Source of the DNA: Kitasatospora indigofera
Lineage (GTDB): Bacteria > Actinomycetota > Actinomycetes > Streptomycetales > Streptomycetaceae
Reading direction: 5' to 3'
Length of the DNA: 64,000 nucleotides
Assembly: GCF_014655955.1 (NCBI RefSeq)
Contig: NZ_BNBO01000027.1
Coordinates: forward strand, 54,608 to 118,607
Below the pieces are notes generated by a model that had not been told where the DNA came from, ran no database searches, and saw only the letters and a list, made by a program, of their open reading frames with translations. This document shows positions 52,962-61,676 of the stretch, piece after piece. Both the position numbers and the translations under genes were made by a program. The stretch's first letter is position 1, and each line of letters begins with the position of its first letter.

Positions 52962-52988
52962 TTGTCACTCTCAAGCTGTGAGTGCTAA
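52962..52988. promoter_or_regulatory. CIRCE element, proximal
   Basis: TTGTCACTC-N9-GAGTGCTAA: 16 of 18 arm bases match the HrcA operator consensus TTAGCACTC-N9-GAGTGCTAA. It lies 121 bp before the groEL start. Confidence 0.85.
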
Positions 52989-52997
52989 CGCCAATGA

Positions 52998-53024
52998 TTA
53001 GCACTCCGGCATGGCGAGTGCAAG
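52998..53024. promoter_or_regulatory. CIRCE element, distal
   Basis: TTAGCACTC-N9-GAGTGCAAG: 16 of 18 arm bases match the HrcA operator consensus. It is spaced 9 bp from the first element. Confidence 0.9.
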
Positions 53025-53163
53025 CCCCATCGAGGATCCGGCCGGTCGCGTCCCCCGTCCCGCGGCACCCCCTCGCCGGGCCCGCGGCCCGGCCGCCGGC
53101 ACCCGCCGCCCGCCGGGCCGCCCGCCGACGCCTCCCGTACGCACGACCCGGCCCGGACATGCC

Positions 53164-53199
53164 GACGGGCCCGTACGACGTGAGTCGTACGGGCCCGTC
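53164..53199 (-). terminator. Terminator hairpin of the cold-shock gene
   Basis: A perfect 16-bp stem (GACGGGCCCGTACGAC) with a 4-nt loop lies 57 bp past the cspA stop. Confidence 0.85.
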
Positions 53200-53255
53200 G
53201 GTCGAAGCGGATCACCAGCCCGTGGGCCGAGCCGAGGCTCCGGGGTCCGGAAAGG

Positions 53256-53459
53256 TCAGACCGCCGCGCGGACCATGTCCGCCTGCGGGCCCTTCTGTCC
53301 CTGGGAGATCTCGAACTCGACCCGCTGGCCCTCCTCGAGGGTGCGGTAGCCGTCCATCTGGATCGCGCTGTAGTGGACGAACACGTCCGCACCACCGTCG
53401 ACCGCGATGAAGCCGTAGCCCTTCTCCGCGTTGAACCACTTGACGGTGCCCTGAGCCAT
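53256..53459 (-). CDS. Cold-shock protein CspA family
   Basis: The 67-residue single cold-shock domain has KWFNAEKGYGFIAVD (RNP1) and DVFVHYSAIQ (RNP2). It binds single-stranded nucleic acid and melts RNA structure. ATG 53459 follows GGGGAG. It lies downstream of the moaD-like gene behind a 613-bp gap, much of which is probably a long leader typical of cold-induced genes. Confidence 0.96.
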   Translation of the reverse strand: MAQGTVKWFNAEKGYGFIAVDGGADVFVHYSAIQMDGYRTLEEGQRVEFEISQGQKGPQADMVRAAV

Positions 53460-54072
53460 TCCGAACTCCCCTAGTGCTGTGCTGGCCCTTCACGGATCCC
53501 GCAGGTCGCGGGCCCGGGTCTGGTTTCGAGGCCGGCCCGGGGAACCCCCCCTGAGCGCAGCCGTGCACGCCGCAGTTGCCCGTCCTGGGCCACCTGACGG
53601 TGGCCCGTTGGGCGGGTGAATGCGTCGACCGCGGCTGAATGTATCCGTATCAACGCCCTCTGCAACAGGCCCAGCTGCCGGGAATTCACGGCGCCTGCGG
53701 GGGAGCGATCCGGGATGAATGCGGAGAAATTCGGCATTTCATGCCGGGCATACCGGACGAATTGCGCAAATCGCAGCAGGAATTCTGACACCTGCCTGAC
53801 ATGTTTCACAGGCACGACACAAGCGCCGGTCTCAGCGGCCGGACTGGCAGGGTCGTACGGGGCGCCCACGGGGGCGGAGATCCGCCGGCGGGGGAGGGGG
53901 CCCGGTCATCGGCTGTCGGACACTTTACTCCGCCGCGGGCGGCCGAATTCCCACCCCTACGCGGCGAGCCGCCCCCACGACCGGAGAATTGAATTCCGGA
54001 CGTGAAGGCGGCTCGGGGGTGCGGGACCTCACCCGGGTGTCCCGGGCGGGCCGGCGGGGCGGCCGTTCGGGC
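53460..54072 (-). other. 613-bp leader/intergenic region upstream of cspA
   Basis: No gene is supported. The stretch 53620-53830 has distinctly lower GC than neighbours. Visible inverted repeats include GGGCCACC-TGAC-GGTGGCCC (53587-53606) and GGCAT-TTC-ATGCC near 53732. The open frame there lacks codon bias. It is likely the cspA promoter and a structured 5' leader. Confidence 0.55.
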
Positions 54073-54351
54073 TCAGCAGCCGCCGGCCACCGCGGGGATG
54101 ATCGAGACGCTGGCGCCGTCCTTGATCTCGGTCGCCAGGCCCTCGGCGAAGCGCACGTCGTCGTCGTTCACGTAGATGTTGACGAAACGGCGCAGCTTGC
54201 CCGTGTCGTCGAGCACCCGGGCGGCGATGCCGGCGTGGTTCTTCTCCAGGTCGGCGATGACCTCGGCGAGGGTCGCGCCCTCGGCGGCCACCTCGGCGGC
54301 GCCGCCGGTGTAGGTGCGCAGGATGGTCGGGATGCGGACGTTGGCGCTCAT
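54073..54351 (-). CDS. MoaD/ThiS-family sulfur-carrier protein (MoaD2-like)
   Basis: The 92-residue ubiquitin-like protein has RIPTILRTYTGGAAEV, LDDTGKLRRFVNIYVNDDDV and the C-terminal AVAGGC. Sulfur carriers normally end in Gly-Gly, which is thiocarboxylated after adenylation. Here one extra Cys follows, so the tail would need trimming by a JAMM-type protease before use, as with other extended carriers. ATG 54351 overlaps nothing, and its gene lies 31 bp after thrC on the same strand. Possible partners are a MoeB-like E1 encoded elsewhere. Role in cysteine, thiosugar or cofactor sulfur transfer is open. Confidence 0.85.
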   Translation of the reverse strand: MSANVRIPTILRTYTGGAAEVAAEGATLAEVIADLEKNHAGIAARVLDDTGKLRRFVNIYVNDDDVRFAEGLATEIKDGASVSIIPAVAGGC

Positions 54352-54381
54352 GGCGGTGGCTCTCCTAGCGGGGTGGGGGGA

Positions 54382-55683
54382 TCAGGCGGACGCGAGGCCG
54401 GCCGACCGGAAGGACTCCAGCGTCGGGCGGATGGTCGCGGTCAGACCGGCATCGGCCACCGCGTCCAGGGTCTTGAGGCCGTCGCCGGTGTTGATCGCCA
54501 CGGTCTCCTTCGACGGGTCCAGCTGCCCGGTCTCGACCAGCTTCTTGAGCACGCCGACGGTCACCCCGCCGGCGGTCTCCGCGAAGATGCCCTCGGTGCG
54601 GGCCAGCAGCTTGATCGCCTCGACCACCTCGGCGTCGGTGACGTCCTCGACGGCGCCGCCGGTACGGCGGGCGATGTCCAGCACGTACGGGCCGTCCGCC
54701 GGGTTGCCGATGGCCAGCGACTTGGCGATGGTGTCCGGCTTGACCGGGCGGATCACGTCCCGGCCGGCCTTGAACGCGGCGGAGACCGGGGAGCAGCCCT
54801 CCGCCTGGGCGCCGAAGATCTTGTAAGGCCGGTCCTCGACCAGGCCCAGCTTGATCAGTTCCTGCAGGCCCTTGTCGATCTTGGTGAGCTGGGAGCCCGA
54901 GGCGATCGGAATCACGATCTGCTCCGGCAGGCGCCAGCCGAGCTGCTCGCAGATCTCGTACGCCAGGGTCTTGGAGCCCTCGCCGTAGTACGGCCGCAGG
55001 TTGACGTTGACGAAGCCCCAGCCCTCGCCGGCCGGGTCGCCGATCAGCTCCGAGCAGAAGCGGTTCACGTCGTCGTAGTTGCCCTCGATGCCGACCAGCT
55101 CGCCGCCGTACACCCCGGCCATGACGACCTTGCCCTGCTCCAGGTCGTGCGGGATGAACACGCAGGACTTGAAGCCGGCCCGGGCCGCCGCCGCGCCCAC
55201 CGCGCCGGCCAGGTTGCCGGTCGAGGAGCAGGAGAGGGTGGTGAAGCCGAACGCGCGGGCCGCCTCGATGGCGCAGGCCACCACGCGGTCCTTGAAGGAG
55301 TGGGTCGGGTTGCCCGAGTCGTCCTTGACGTGCAGCTGGGCGGTGAAGCCCAGCTCGCGGCCCAGGTTGTCGGCCTTCACCAGCGGGGTCCAGCCCGGGT
55401 TCAGGTTGGGCTTGGAGGCGACGTCGGCGGGGACGGGCAGCAGCGGCGCGTAGCGCCAGATCGACGCCGGGCCGGCCTCGATCCGCTTGCGCAGCTCCTC
55501 CGCCCCGGCCGAGCCGAAGTCGTACGCGATCTCCAGCGGGCCGAAACACTCCAGGCACGCGAAGCTCGGGCCGAGCGGGAAGCGGGTGCCGCACTCGCGA
55601 CAGGACAGTGCGGTGGCGGGGCCGAGGTCGACGGATTCGGTCACGTCTGCGGCGCCGGAAGCGGTGGTCGCGGTGATAGCCAT
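54382..55683 (-). CDS. thrC: Threonine synthase
   Basis: The 433-residue PLP enzyme converts O-phosphohomoserine to threonine. An N-terminal rubredoxin-like knot (ALSCRECGTRFPLGPSFACLECFG) precedes NPGWTPLVKADNLG, the PLP lysine in GNPTHSFKDRVV, and the SCSSTGNLAGAVGAAAARAG loop. ATG 55683 gives the usual family start. An alternative in-frame ATG eight codons upstream (55707) has GGGGAAG nearby. The rest of threonine synthesis is not in this window. Confidence 0.95.
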   Translation of the reverse strand: MAITATTASGAADVTESVDLGPATALSCRECGTRFPLGPSFACLECFGPLEIAYDFGSAGAEELRKRIEAGPASIWRYAPLLPVPADVASKPNLNPGWTPLVKADNLGRELGFTAQLHVKDDSGNPTHSFKDRVVACAIEAARAFGFTTLSCSSTGNLAGAVGAAAARAGFKSCVFIPHDLEQGKVVMAGVYGGELVGIEGNYDDVNRFCSELIGDPAGEGWGFVNVNLRPYYGEGSKTLAYEICEQLGWRLPEQIVIPIASGSQLTKIDKGLQELIKLGLVEDRPYKIFGAQAEGCSPVSAAFKAGRDVIRPVKPDTIAKSLAIGNPADGPYVLDIARRTGGAVEDVTDAEVVEAIKLLARTEGIFAETAGGVTVGVLKKLVETGQLDPSKETVAINTGDGLKTLDAVADAGLTATIRPTLESFRSAGLASA

Positions 55684-56013
55684 GATGGCGGAGGCCTCTC
55701 TCCTCATCTTCCCCGTGACGCGGGCGCGCCACAGGACGGAATTGGCACCTGTCCCGCCAGGGCCGCCGAAACGGCCGTGCGAGAAGGTTGCCGGGACGTC
55801 GACGGGCCGTTCCCTCAGTCCCTCTGGATGAGCTCTGTGAAGTTGTGGTCCTGCGCAGCGGGCGACCCCGGCGTGCGAAGGTCTAAGCGCTGTACGAAGA
55901 CTGTATCCGAAGGCGTCAACCGCCAAGCGGTCCGTCCGCCACGCGAGATGCCCGAACGAGCGGACCGCCCCACCCGACCCGCGCCGCCGAGGCGCCCCAG
56001 CAAGGAGTGTGCC
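55684..56013. other. 330-bp divergent region between thrC and gpgS
   Basis: Holds the two opposing promoters. A lower-GC patch around 55840-55920 is the likely promoter area. No riboswitch or operator recognised. Confidence 0.4.
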
Positions 56014-57045
56014 GTGCCTGCCGAGCTGCCCCCCGCGCTTCTCCCGGAGGTGGCGTCCTGGCTGCGCCGCCGGTCCTGGAGCGCGGCCGACCGACCGGTG
56101 CACAGCCTGCTCGCCGCCAAGGAGGCGGCCGGCCGGGCCGGGACGATCAGCGTGGTGCTGCCCGCCCTGGACGAGGAGTCGACCGTCGGGGCCATCGTCT
56201 CGGTGATCCGCCGGGAGCTGATGGAGCGTCTGCCGCTGGTCGACGAACTGGTGGTGGTCGACTCCGGCTCGGCGGACCGCACCGCCGAGGCGGCCGCCGA
56301 GGCCGGCGCGCGGGTCGTGCACCGGGACGCGATACTCCCCCGGCTGCCCGCCGAGCCCGGCAAGGGCGAGGTGCTCTGGCGCTCGCTGCTGGCCACCTCC
56401 GGCGAGATCATCTGCTTCGTGGACGCCGACCTGCGCGAGTTCGACCCGGCGTTCGTCTCGGGCATCGTCGGCCCGCTGCTGACCGATCCGGGCATCCAGC
56501 TGGTCAAGGCGATGTACGACCGGCCGTACGAGCTGCCGGGGGCGGGGGCCGACGGGGACGCCACCATCGACCCGGTCGGCGGCGGCCGGGTCACCGAACT
56601 GGTCGCCCGCCCGCTGCTCAACCTGCACTGGCCGGAACTCGCCGGTTTCGTCCAGCCGCTCGGCGGGGAGTACGCGGCCCGCCGCTCGCTGCTGGAGCGG
56701 CTGCCGTTCCCCACCGGCTACGGCGTGGAGCTCGGGCTGCTGGTGGACGCCCTGGAGACGGCCGGCCTGGACGCGCTCGCCCAGGTGGACGTGGGCGTGC
56801 GCCACCACCGCCACCAGGACAGCCAGGCGCTCGGCCGGATGGCCGCGACCATCTACCGCACCGCCCTGGAGCGGCTGGACCGCACCCACCGGCTCAAGGC
56901 CTCCGCCGACCTGGTGCACCCGCTGCTGACCCAGTTCACCCGGACCGGCGCGGGCTTCACCGCCCGCACCCACCCGGTCGGCGCGCTGGAGCGGCCGCCG
57001 ATGCACACCGTGCCGGAGTATGTGAGCCGTCACAGCGGGTACTAG
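56014..57045 (+). CDS. gpgS: Glucosyl-3-phosphoglycerate synthase (GpgS-like)
   Basis: The 343-residue GT-A glycosyltransferase has ISVVLPALDEESTVGAIVSV, VDELVVVDSGSADRTAEAA, the metal-binding DAD in ICFVDADLREFDP, and VGVRHHRHQDSQALGRM. This set matches GpgS (GT81), which moves glucose to 3-phosphoglycerate as the first step toward glucosylglycerate or methylglucose polysaccharide. GTG 56014 follows AAGGAG. Linkage to otsA (38 bp downstream) points to a compatible-solute or stress role. Confidence 0.88.
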   Translation: MPAELPPALLPEVASWLRRRSWSAADRPVHSLLAAKEAAGRAGTISVVLPALDEESTVGAIVSVIRRELMERLPLVDELVVVDSGSADRTAEAAAEAGARVVHRDAILPRLPAEPGKGEVLWRSLLATSGEIICFVDADLREFDPAFVSGIVGPLLTDPGIQLVKAMYDRPYELPGAGADGDATIDPVGGGRVTELVARPLLNLHWPELAGFVQPLGGEYAARRSLLERLPFPTGYGVELGLLVDALETAGLDALAQVDVGVRHHRHQDSQALGRMAATIYRTALERLDRTHRLKASADLVHPLLTQFTRTGAGFTARTHPVGALERPPMHTVPEYVSRHSGY

Positions 57046-57083
57046 GAAGTTTGGCGGTGCCGGACCACGGCAAGGTTCCCATC

Positions 57084-58553
57084 ATGGGCGATCTCACGAC
57101 GGCACGTTCGAGTCCGACCGGCAGCGCCCCCGTCCTGGTGGCCTCCAACCGCGGTCCGGTGTCCTTCAACCGCCAGGAGGACGGCACCCTGGCCCTGCGC
57201 CGGGGCGGCGGCGGCCTGGTCTCCGGGCTCTCCGCCATCGACGACCCGTCCGCGGTCTGGGTCTGCGCGGCGCTCGGCGACGCCGACCGGGAGGCGGCCC
57301 GGCAGGCCCCGGACGGCCGGCTGGACCGCGCCGGGCACGAGGTCGGCGGACAGGCCGTCCGGATGCTGGACATCGACCCGGAGACCTTCGCCCGGGCCTA
57401 CAACGGGGTGGCCAACTCCACCCTGTGGTTCGTCCACCACCTGCTCTACGCCACCCCGACCGAGCCCGCCTTCGACGCGGGCTTCCGCACCGAGTGGCAG
57501 GCCTACGAGGCCTACAACGCCGCCTTCGCCGACGCGCTCGCCGCCGAGGCCGCCCCGGGCGCCGCCGTGCTGGTGCAGGACTACCACCTGTCACTGGTGC
57601 CCGCGCTGCTCCGGGCCCGCCGTCCCGACCTGCGGATCGGCCACTTCTCGCACACCCCGTGGGCCCCGCCGGACTACTACCGGATGCTGCCGGACGACGT
57701 CGCCGAGGCGGTGCTGACCGGCATCCTGGGCGCCGACCGGGCCGGCTTCCTGACCCGGCGCTGGGCACTCGCCTTCGCGGACTGCTGCGCCGACCTGCTC
57801 GGCGCCGAGGTCGACCGCGAGGCGCTCACCGTCACGCACGCGGGCCGCACCACCGCGCTGGGCGTGCACGGGCTGGGCGCCGACGCCGACTTCCTGCGCG
57901 AGCGCTCGCACCGGCCCGACGTCGAGGAGCGGCTGGCCGCCCTGCGGGCGGCCGTGGGCGGGCGCCGCACGATCGTCCGGGTGGACCGCACCGAGCTGAG
58001 CAAGAACATCGTCCGCGGGCTGCTGGCCTACCGGCACCTGCTGCGGACCCGCCCGGAGTGGCTGGACCGGGTCGTGCACGTCGCCTTCGCCTACCCCTCG
58101 CGGACCGACCTGGCCGAGTACCGCGCGTACACCGCCTCGGTCGAGCGGATCGCCGGGGAGATCAACGAGGAGTTCGGCACCGACACCTGGCAGCCGCTGA
58201 TCCTGCACGTGAACGACGACTTCCCACGGTCGCTGGCGGCCTACCGGCTGGCCGACGTGGCGCTGGTCAACCCGATCCGGGACGGCATGAACCTGGTCGC
58301 CAAGGAGGTGCCGGTGGTGTCCGACGCGGGCTGCGCGCTGGTGCTCTCCCGGGAGGCCGGCGCCTTCGCCGAGCTCGGCGAGGACGCCGTCACCGTCAAC
58401 CCGTACGACGTGATCGCCACCGCCGAGGCCCTGCACACCGCCCTCACCATGCCCACCGCCGAGCGCACCGAGCGCACCAAGCGGCTGGCTGCGGCGGCCA
58501 CCGCGCTGCCGCCGCAGCAGTGGTTCCTCGACCAGCTCAACGCGCTGGGCTGA
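57084..58553 (+). CDS. otsA: Trehalose-6-phosphate synthase OtsA
   Basis: The 489-residue GT20 enzyme has PVLVASNRGPVSFNRQEDG at the start, LVQDYHLSLVP, VRVDRTELSKNIVRGLLAY and LVNPIRDGMNLVAKEVP. It makes trehalose 6-phosphate from a nucleotide-glucose and glucose 6-phosphate. Streptomycete forms often prefer GDP-glucose. ATG 57084 has AAGG nine bases upstream. The 3' end overlaps otsB tail-to-tail by 17 bp. Confidence 0.95.
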   Translation: MGDLTTARSSPTGSAPVLVASNRGPVSFNRQEDGTLALRRGGGGLVSGLSAIDDPSAVWVCAALGDADREAARQAPDGRLDRAGHEVGGQAVRMLDIDPETFARAYNGVANSTLWFVHHLLYATPTEPAFDAGFRTEWQAYEAYNAAFADALAAEAAPGAAVLVQDYHLSLVPALLRARRPDLRIGHFSHTPWAPPDYYRMLPDDVAEAVLTGILGADRAGFLTRRWALAFADCCADLLGAEVDREALTVTHAGRTTALGVHGLGADADFLRERSHRPDVEERLAALRAAVGGRRTIVRVDRTELSKNIVRGLLAYRHLLRTRPEWLDRVVHVAFAYPSRTDLAEYRAYTASVERIAGEINEEFGTDTWQPLILHVNDDFPRSLAAYRLADVALVNPIRDGMNLVAKEVPVVSDAGCALVLSREAGAFAELGEDAVTVNPYDVIATAEALHTALTMPTAERTERTKRLAAAATALPPQQWFLDQLNALG

Positions 58554-59397
58554 GGCCCCCGCCGAGCCGCCGCACCAGCAGCTCCAGCAGCTCCACCACG
58601 CCGGCCGGGCCGGGGACCACCAGGTCCGCCCGGTCGGCGAGCTCACGCACCGGCGCGTCGCCCACCGCGCCGCTGCAGACCAGCAGGCCCGGCACGCCCT
58701 CGGAGCGGCCCTTCTCCACGGCCGCGAAGGCCGCCAGGTCACCCAGGTCGTCCCCGGCGTACAGCACCGAGCGGGCCGCGCGCTCGCGCAGGAAGGCGCT
58801 CAGCGCCGCGCCCTTGTCCACGCCCGGCGGGCGCAGCTCCAGCACCAGCCGGCCGGGCTCCACCATCAGCCCGTGCTCGGCGGCCAGCGCGGCCAGCGGC
58901 TGCCGGAGCAGCTCCAGGGCCGCCTCGGGGGTGTCGGCGCGGCGGGTGTGCACGGCCAGCGCCCGGCCCTTGTCCTCCACCCAGGTGCCGGGGCGGGCAC
59001 CGGCGTCCGCCAGCCGGCCCGGCAGCAGCGCGCGGACCGCCGCGACGCCGGGGTGCGGCCCGGGCGCCCGTACCTCGCCGCTGTCCGCGTCCCAGCGCTC
59101 GACGCCGTACTGGCCCAGCACGACCAGGCCGGGCACCCGTGCGAAGCCGCCGTACTCGACCGCCAGGGCGGCCGGCCGGCCGGTCACCACGACCACCGAG
59201 CCGACGGCGGCGGCCAGCGCCGCCAGGGCGGGCGCCGCGCCGGGGTGGGCCCGGGCCGCGGCGGGGTCGGGCACGATCGGGGCGAGCGTCCCGTCGAAGT
59301 CGAAGGCCGCGACGGCCCCGCCGGGGTCGGCGAGCAACGCCGCCAGCCCCTCGCGTCCAGCAGCGGTAACCGGCTCCGGCAACTCGGTGATGGCCAT
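58537..59397 (-). CDS. otsB: Trehalose-6-phosphate phosphatase OtsB
   Basis: The 286-residue HAD enzyme has motif I VAAFDFDGTLAPIVPD, SVVVVTGRPAALAVE, and motif IV VLYAGDDLGDLAAF. It removes phosphate from the otsA product to give trehalose. It is convergent with otsA. Confidence 0.93.
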   Translation of the reverse strand: MAITELPEPVTAAGREGLAALLADPGGAVAAFDFDGTLAPIVPDPAAARAHPGAAPALAALAAAVGSVVVVTGRPAALAVEYGGFARVPGLVVLGQYGVERWDADSGEVRAPGPHPGVAAVRALLPGRLADAGARPGTWVEDKGRALAVHTRRADTPEAALELLRQPLAALAAEHGLMVEPGRLVLELRPPGVDKGAALSAFLRERAARSVLYAGDDLGDLAAFAAVEKGRSEGVPGLLVCSGAVGDAPVRELADRADLVVPGPAGVVELLELLVRRLGGGLSPAR

Positions 59398-59474
59398 GCC
59401 CCGACCCTACCCAGGGGCCCGCGCGGCACACCGCGCAGCGCGCGGGCACTCCCCCGGCGGGCCGTCGGGGACGG

Positions 59475-59759
59475 TCAACGGGCCTCGCGCTTGCGTTCCC
59501 GGATCCGGCGCAGCCGGTTGACCAGCAGCGGGTCCCGTGCGAGCGCCTCCGGCCGGTCGAGCAGGGCGTTCAACAGCTGGTAGTACCGGGTGCCCGAGAG
59601 GCCGAGCTCCTCGCGGATCGCCCGTTCCTTGGCGCCGGCCGTCCGCCAGGGCCTGGCCTCCAGGGCCAGCACGGCCAGGTCGCGCGCATCCAGTCCGGCC
59701 ACCGCCGCCACCTCCGCATCCGTCCGGCCGGGCCCCCGCCGGGCCCTACGAGGTGTCAT
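59475..59759 (-). CDS. DUF3263 small helix-turn-helix-like protein
   Basis: The 94-residue protein has LALEARPWRTAGAKERAIRE and LGLSGTRYYQLLNALLDRP, then RVR-type basic end RLRRIRERKREAR. This is the DUF3263 family, which looks like a sigma-70 region 4 or HTH fold. ATG 59759 follows GGGGGAG. Function unknown. Conserved between otsB and the cupin gene in streptomycetes. Confidence 0.85.
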   Translation of the reverse strand: MTPRRARRGPGRTDAEVAAVAGLDARDLAVLALEARPWRTAGAKERAIREELGLSGTRYYQLLNALLDRPEALARDPLLVNRLRRIRERKREAR

Positions 59760-59826
59760 TCTCCCCCGGCGGTCCGACACACTGTGGCGCCCCCGCCGAC
59801 GGGGGCGGCCGGGTTAGCGTCGGGGC

Positions 59827-60174
59827 ATGACCGACAGCTTCGCCGTGCACATCCCGAGCGCCGAGCTCGAACCCGACCCGCTCGACCCCGCCCAGATCGT
59901 CTCCGGCACCCCCGAGGTCTCCGGGAAGGTGCTCTGGGAGTCCGAGGACGGCCGCCAGCTGCGCGGGATCTGGCAGATCACCCCGGGGGTGGTCACCGAC
60001 ACCGAGGCCGACGAGCTCTTCGTGGTGCTCAGCGGCCGGGCCACGATCGCCTTCGAGGGCGGCCCGACGCTGGAGGTGGGCCCGGGCGACGCCGCCGTGC
60101 TGCACGCCGGCGACCGGACCACCTGGACGGTGCACGAGACGCTCCGCAAGGCGTACGCCCTGACCCTGGCCTGA
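59827..60174 (+). CDS. Cupin-domain protein
   Basis: The 115-residue single cupin has GIWQITPGVVTDTEADELFVV, LSGRATIAFEGGP and LEVGPGDAAVLHAGDRTTW. It lacks the usual first-motif His cluster, so metal binding is doubtful. It is similar to the streptomycete small cupins of unknown role next to DUF3263. Confidence 0.82.
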   Translation: MTDSFAVHIPSAELEPDPLDPAQIVSGTPEVSGKVLWESEDGRQLRGIWQITPGVVTDTEADELFVVLSGRATIAFEGGPTLEVGPGDAAVLHAGDRTTWTVHETLRKAYALTLA

Positions 60175-60183
60175 CCCGCCCGC

Positions 60184-60212
60184 GCGGCCGGCCCGGGGCC
60201 CGGGCCGGCCGC
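60184..60212. terminator. Hairpin between convergent genes
   Basis: A 14-bp perfect inverted repeat (GCGGCCGGCCCGGG) with a minimal loop lies between the cupin stop and the binding-protein stop. Confidence 0.7.
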
Positions 60213-60217
60213 GACCG

Positions 60218-61486
60218 TCAGCGGACCCGCTTGGCCTCCGCGACCGCCGCCTCCTGGAGGCCGCCCAGCACCTGCTTGGCGTCGCCGGTGACGGCGTGCG
60301 CGATCTCCTTCTTGATCTTGCTGCTGACCTGCTCCCAGGCGGGGTCGCCGAGCGGGTAGAAGCTGGCGTTCGGCAGCACCGCGAGGAACTGCTTGAGGTC
60401 CTCGTGCTTCCCGTTGCTGCTCATCTCCGCCAGCGTGTCCTGGGTGACCGGCAGCAGGTTGTACTTCTCGTCGAACGCCAGCGTGTTCTCCTTCGCGTAC
60501 ACGAAGTTGAGGAGCTGCTTGATCTCCAGCTTGTGACCGTTCGCCTTGAAGGCCATCATCCAGTCGGCCACCCCGAGGGTGCCGGTCTTGCCCACGCCGT
60601 CCTTGCGCGGGATCGCCGCCGTACCGAAGTCGACCTTGGCGGCGGTGGCCTTGCCCAGCAGCGAGGGGTGGCCGTTCAGCATCGCCACCTTGCCGGTCGC
60701 GAAGTCGTTGAAGGCGGTCTTGCGGTCGACCGTGCCGGGGTCGGGGTAGGTCAGATGCGCCTCGACCAGGTTGGAGCGCAGCCAGCTGAAGGTGGCCAGG
60801 TTCTGCGGGCTGTCGATGCTGTAGTTGCCGACGTCGTCGGAGAGCGCGCCGCCGCCGCTCATCGCCCACATCATCGACTCGCCCTGGGCCTCCTCGGGCC
60901 CGAGCGGCAGGGCGTACGGGGTCACCCCCGGCACCTTGGCCTTGATCTTGTCGGCGTCCGCCTTGAGTTCCGACCAGGTGGCCGGCGGCGCGGTGATGCC
61001 CGCCTTCTGGAAGATCGTCTTGTTGTAGAAGAACACCCGCGAGGAGGAGACGAAGGGGATGCCGTACTGGGTGCCCAGCACCTGCCCGGCGTGGGCGAAG
61101 CCCTCGCTGATGTTGGCCTGGGTCTCCATCGAGAGCACGTCGGCGGCGGGGTAGAGCCGCTTGGCGGCGACCTGGTCGGCGAAGCCGCCGGTCTGCACCA
61201 GGTCGGGCGAGGAGCCGCTCTTGATCAGCTCGGCGACCCGCTTGTCGATGTCGTTCCAGCTGACCACCTCGACCTTGACCTTGATCTTGGGGTTGGCCGC
61301 CTCGAAGCGCTTGGCCAGGTCCTCCCAGTAGGGCCTGGAACTGGTCGCCTCGTCGTCGCCGTAGTCGGCGGCGACCAGCTTCAGCGTCACGTCGGAGCCC
61401 GAGGCCCCGCCACAGCCGGTCAGCAGCAGCGCGCCGACGACCGCCGAACCGATCAGCCGGAAGGACCCGTGGGCACGCCTGTTCAC
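60218..61486 (-). CDS. Sugar ABC transporter substrate-binding lipoprotein
   Basis: The 422-residue protein has a signal with lipobox LLLTGC (Cys25). The family-1 binding-protein fold follows: WEDLAKRFEAANPKIKVKVE, LIKSGSSPDLVQTGGFADQ, FYNKTIFQKAGITAPPATW and KGEVAMLNGHPSL-like GKVAMLNGHPSLLG. It would bind a sugar outside the cell. No permease or ATPase gene is adjacent, so it must work with a shared or distant transporter. GTG 61486 follows AAGG, and the longer in-frame start adds nothing conserved. The DeoR regulator and sugar kinase lie next to it. Confidence 0.88.
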   Translation of the reverse strand: MNRRAHGSFRLIGSAVVGALLLTGCGGASGSDVTLKLVAADYGDDEATSSRPYWEDLAKRFEAANPKIKVKVEVVSWNDIDKRVAELIKSGSSPDLVQTGGFADQVAAKRLYPAADVLSMETQANISEGFAHAGQVLGTQYGIPFVSSSRVFFYNKTIFQKAGITAPPATWSELKADADKIKAKVPGVTPYALPLGPEEAQGESMMWAMSGGGALSDDVGNYSIDSPQNLATFSWLRSNLVEAHLTYPDPGTVDRKTAFNDFATGKVAMLNGHPSLLGKATAAKVDFGTAAIPRKDGVGKTGTLGVADWMMAFKANGHKLEIKQLLNFVYAKENTLAFDEKYNLLPVTQDTLAEMSSNGKHEDLKQFLAVLPNASFYPLGDPAWEQVSSKIKKEIAHAVTGDAKQVLGGLQEAAVAEAKRVR

Positions 61487-61676
61487 TGCGATGTACCGCC
61501 TTCTTGGGGGGAGATTGGCGGTAACACTCCCAAAGCGGACTCCCACAGGTCCAGACCTCAGAGAGGTAGTTATCGAAGTGCCGGATCACGTTGCAGCACG
61601 CGCAATGGCAATCAGGTGATTCTGGACAGAACGCCCGTCCGTCCGTTCGGGGTTCGGACTGTCGTCGCTCCCGGGC

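Noticed and set aside
52980..53006. GAGTGCTAA-N9-TTAGCACTC read as a single inverted CIRCE
   Set aside because: The arm order is inside-out; it is formed by the inner arms of two properly oriented CIRCE sites.
53471..53869. A 132-codon minus-strand frame upstream of cspA
   Set aside because: No codon-position bias and lower GC; better explained as leader or promoter DNA.
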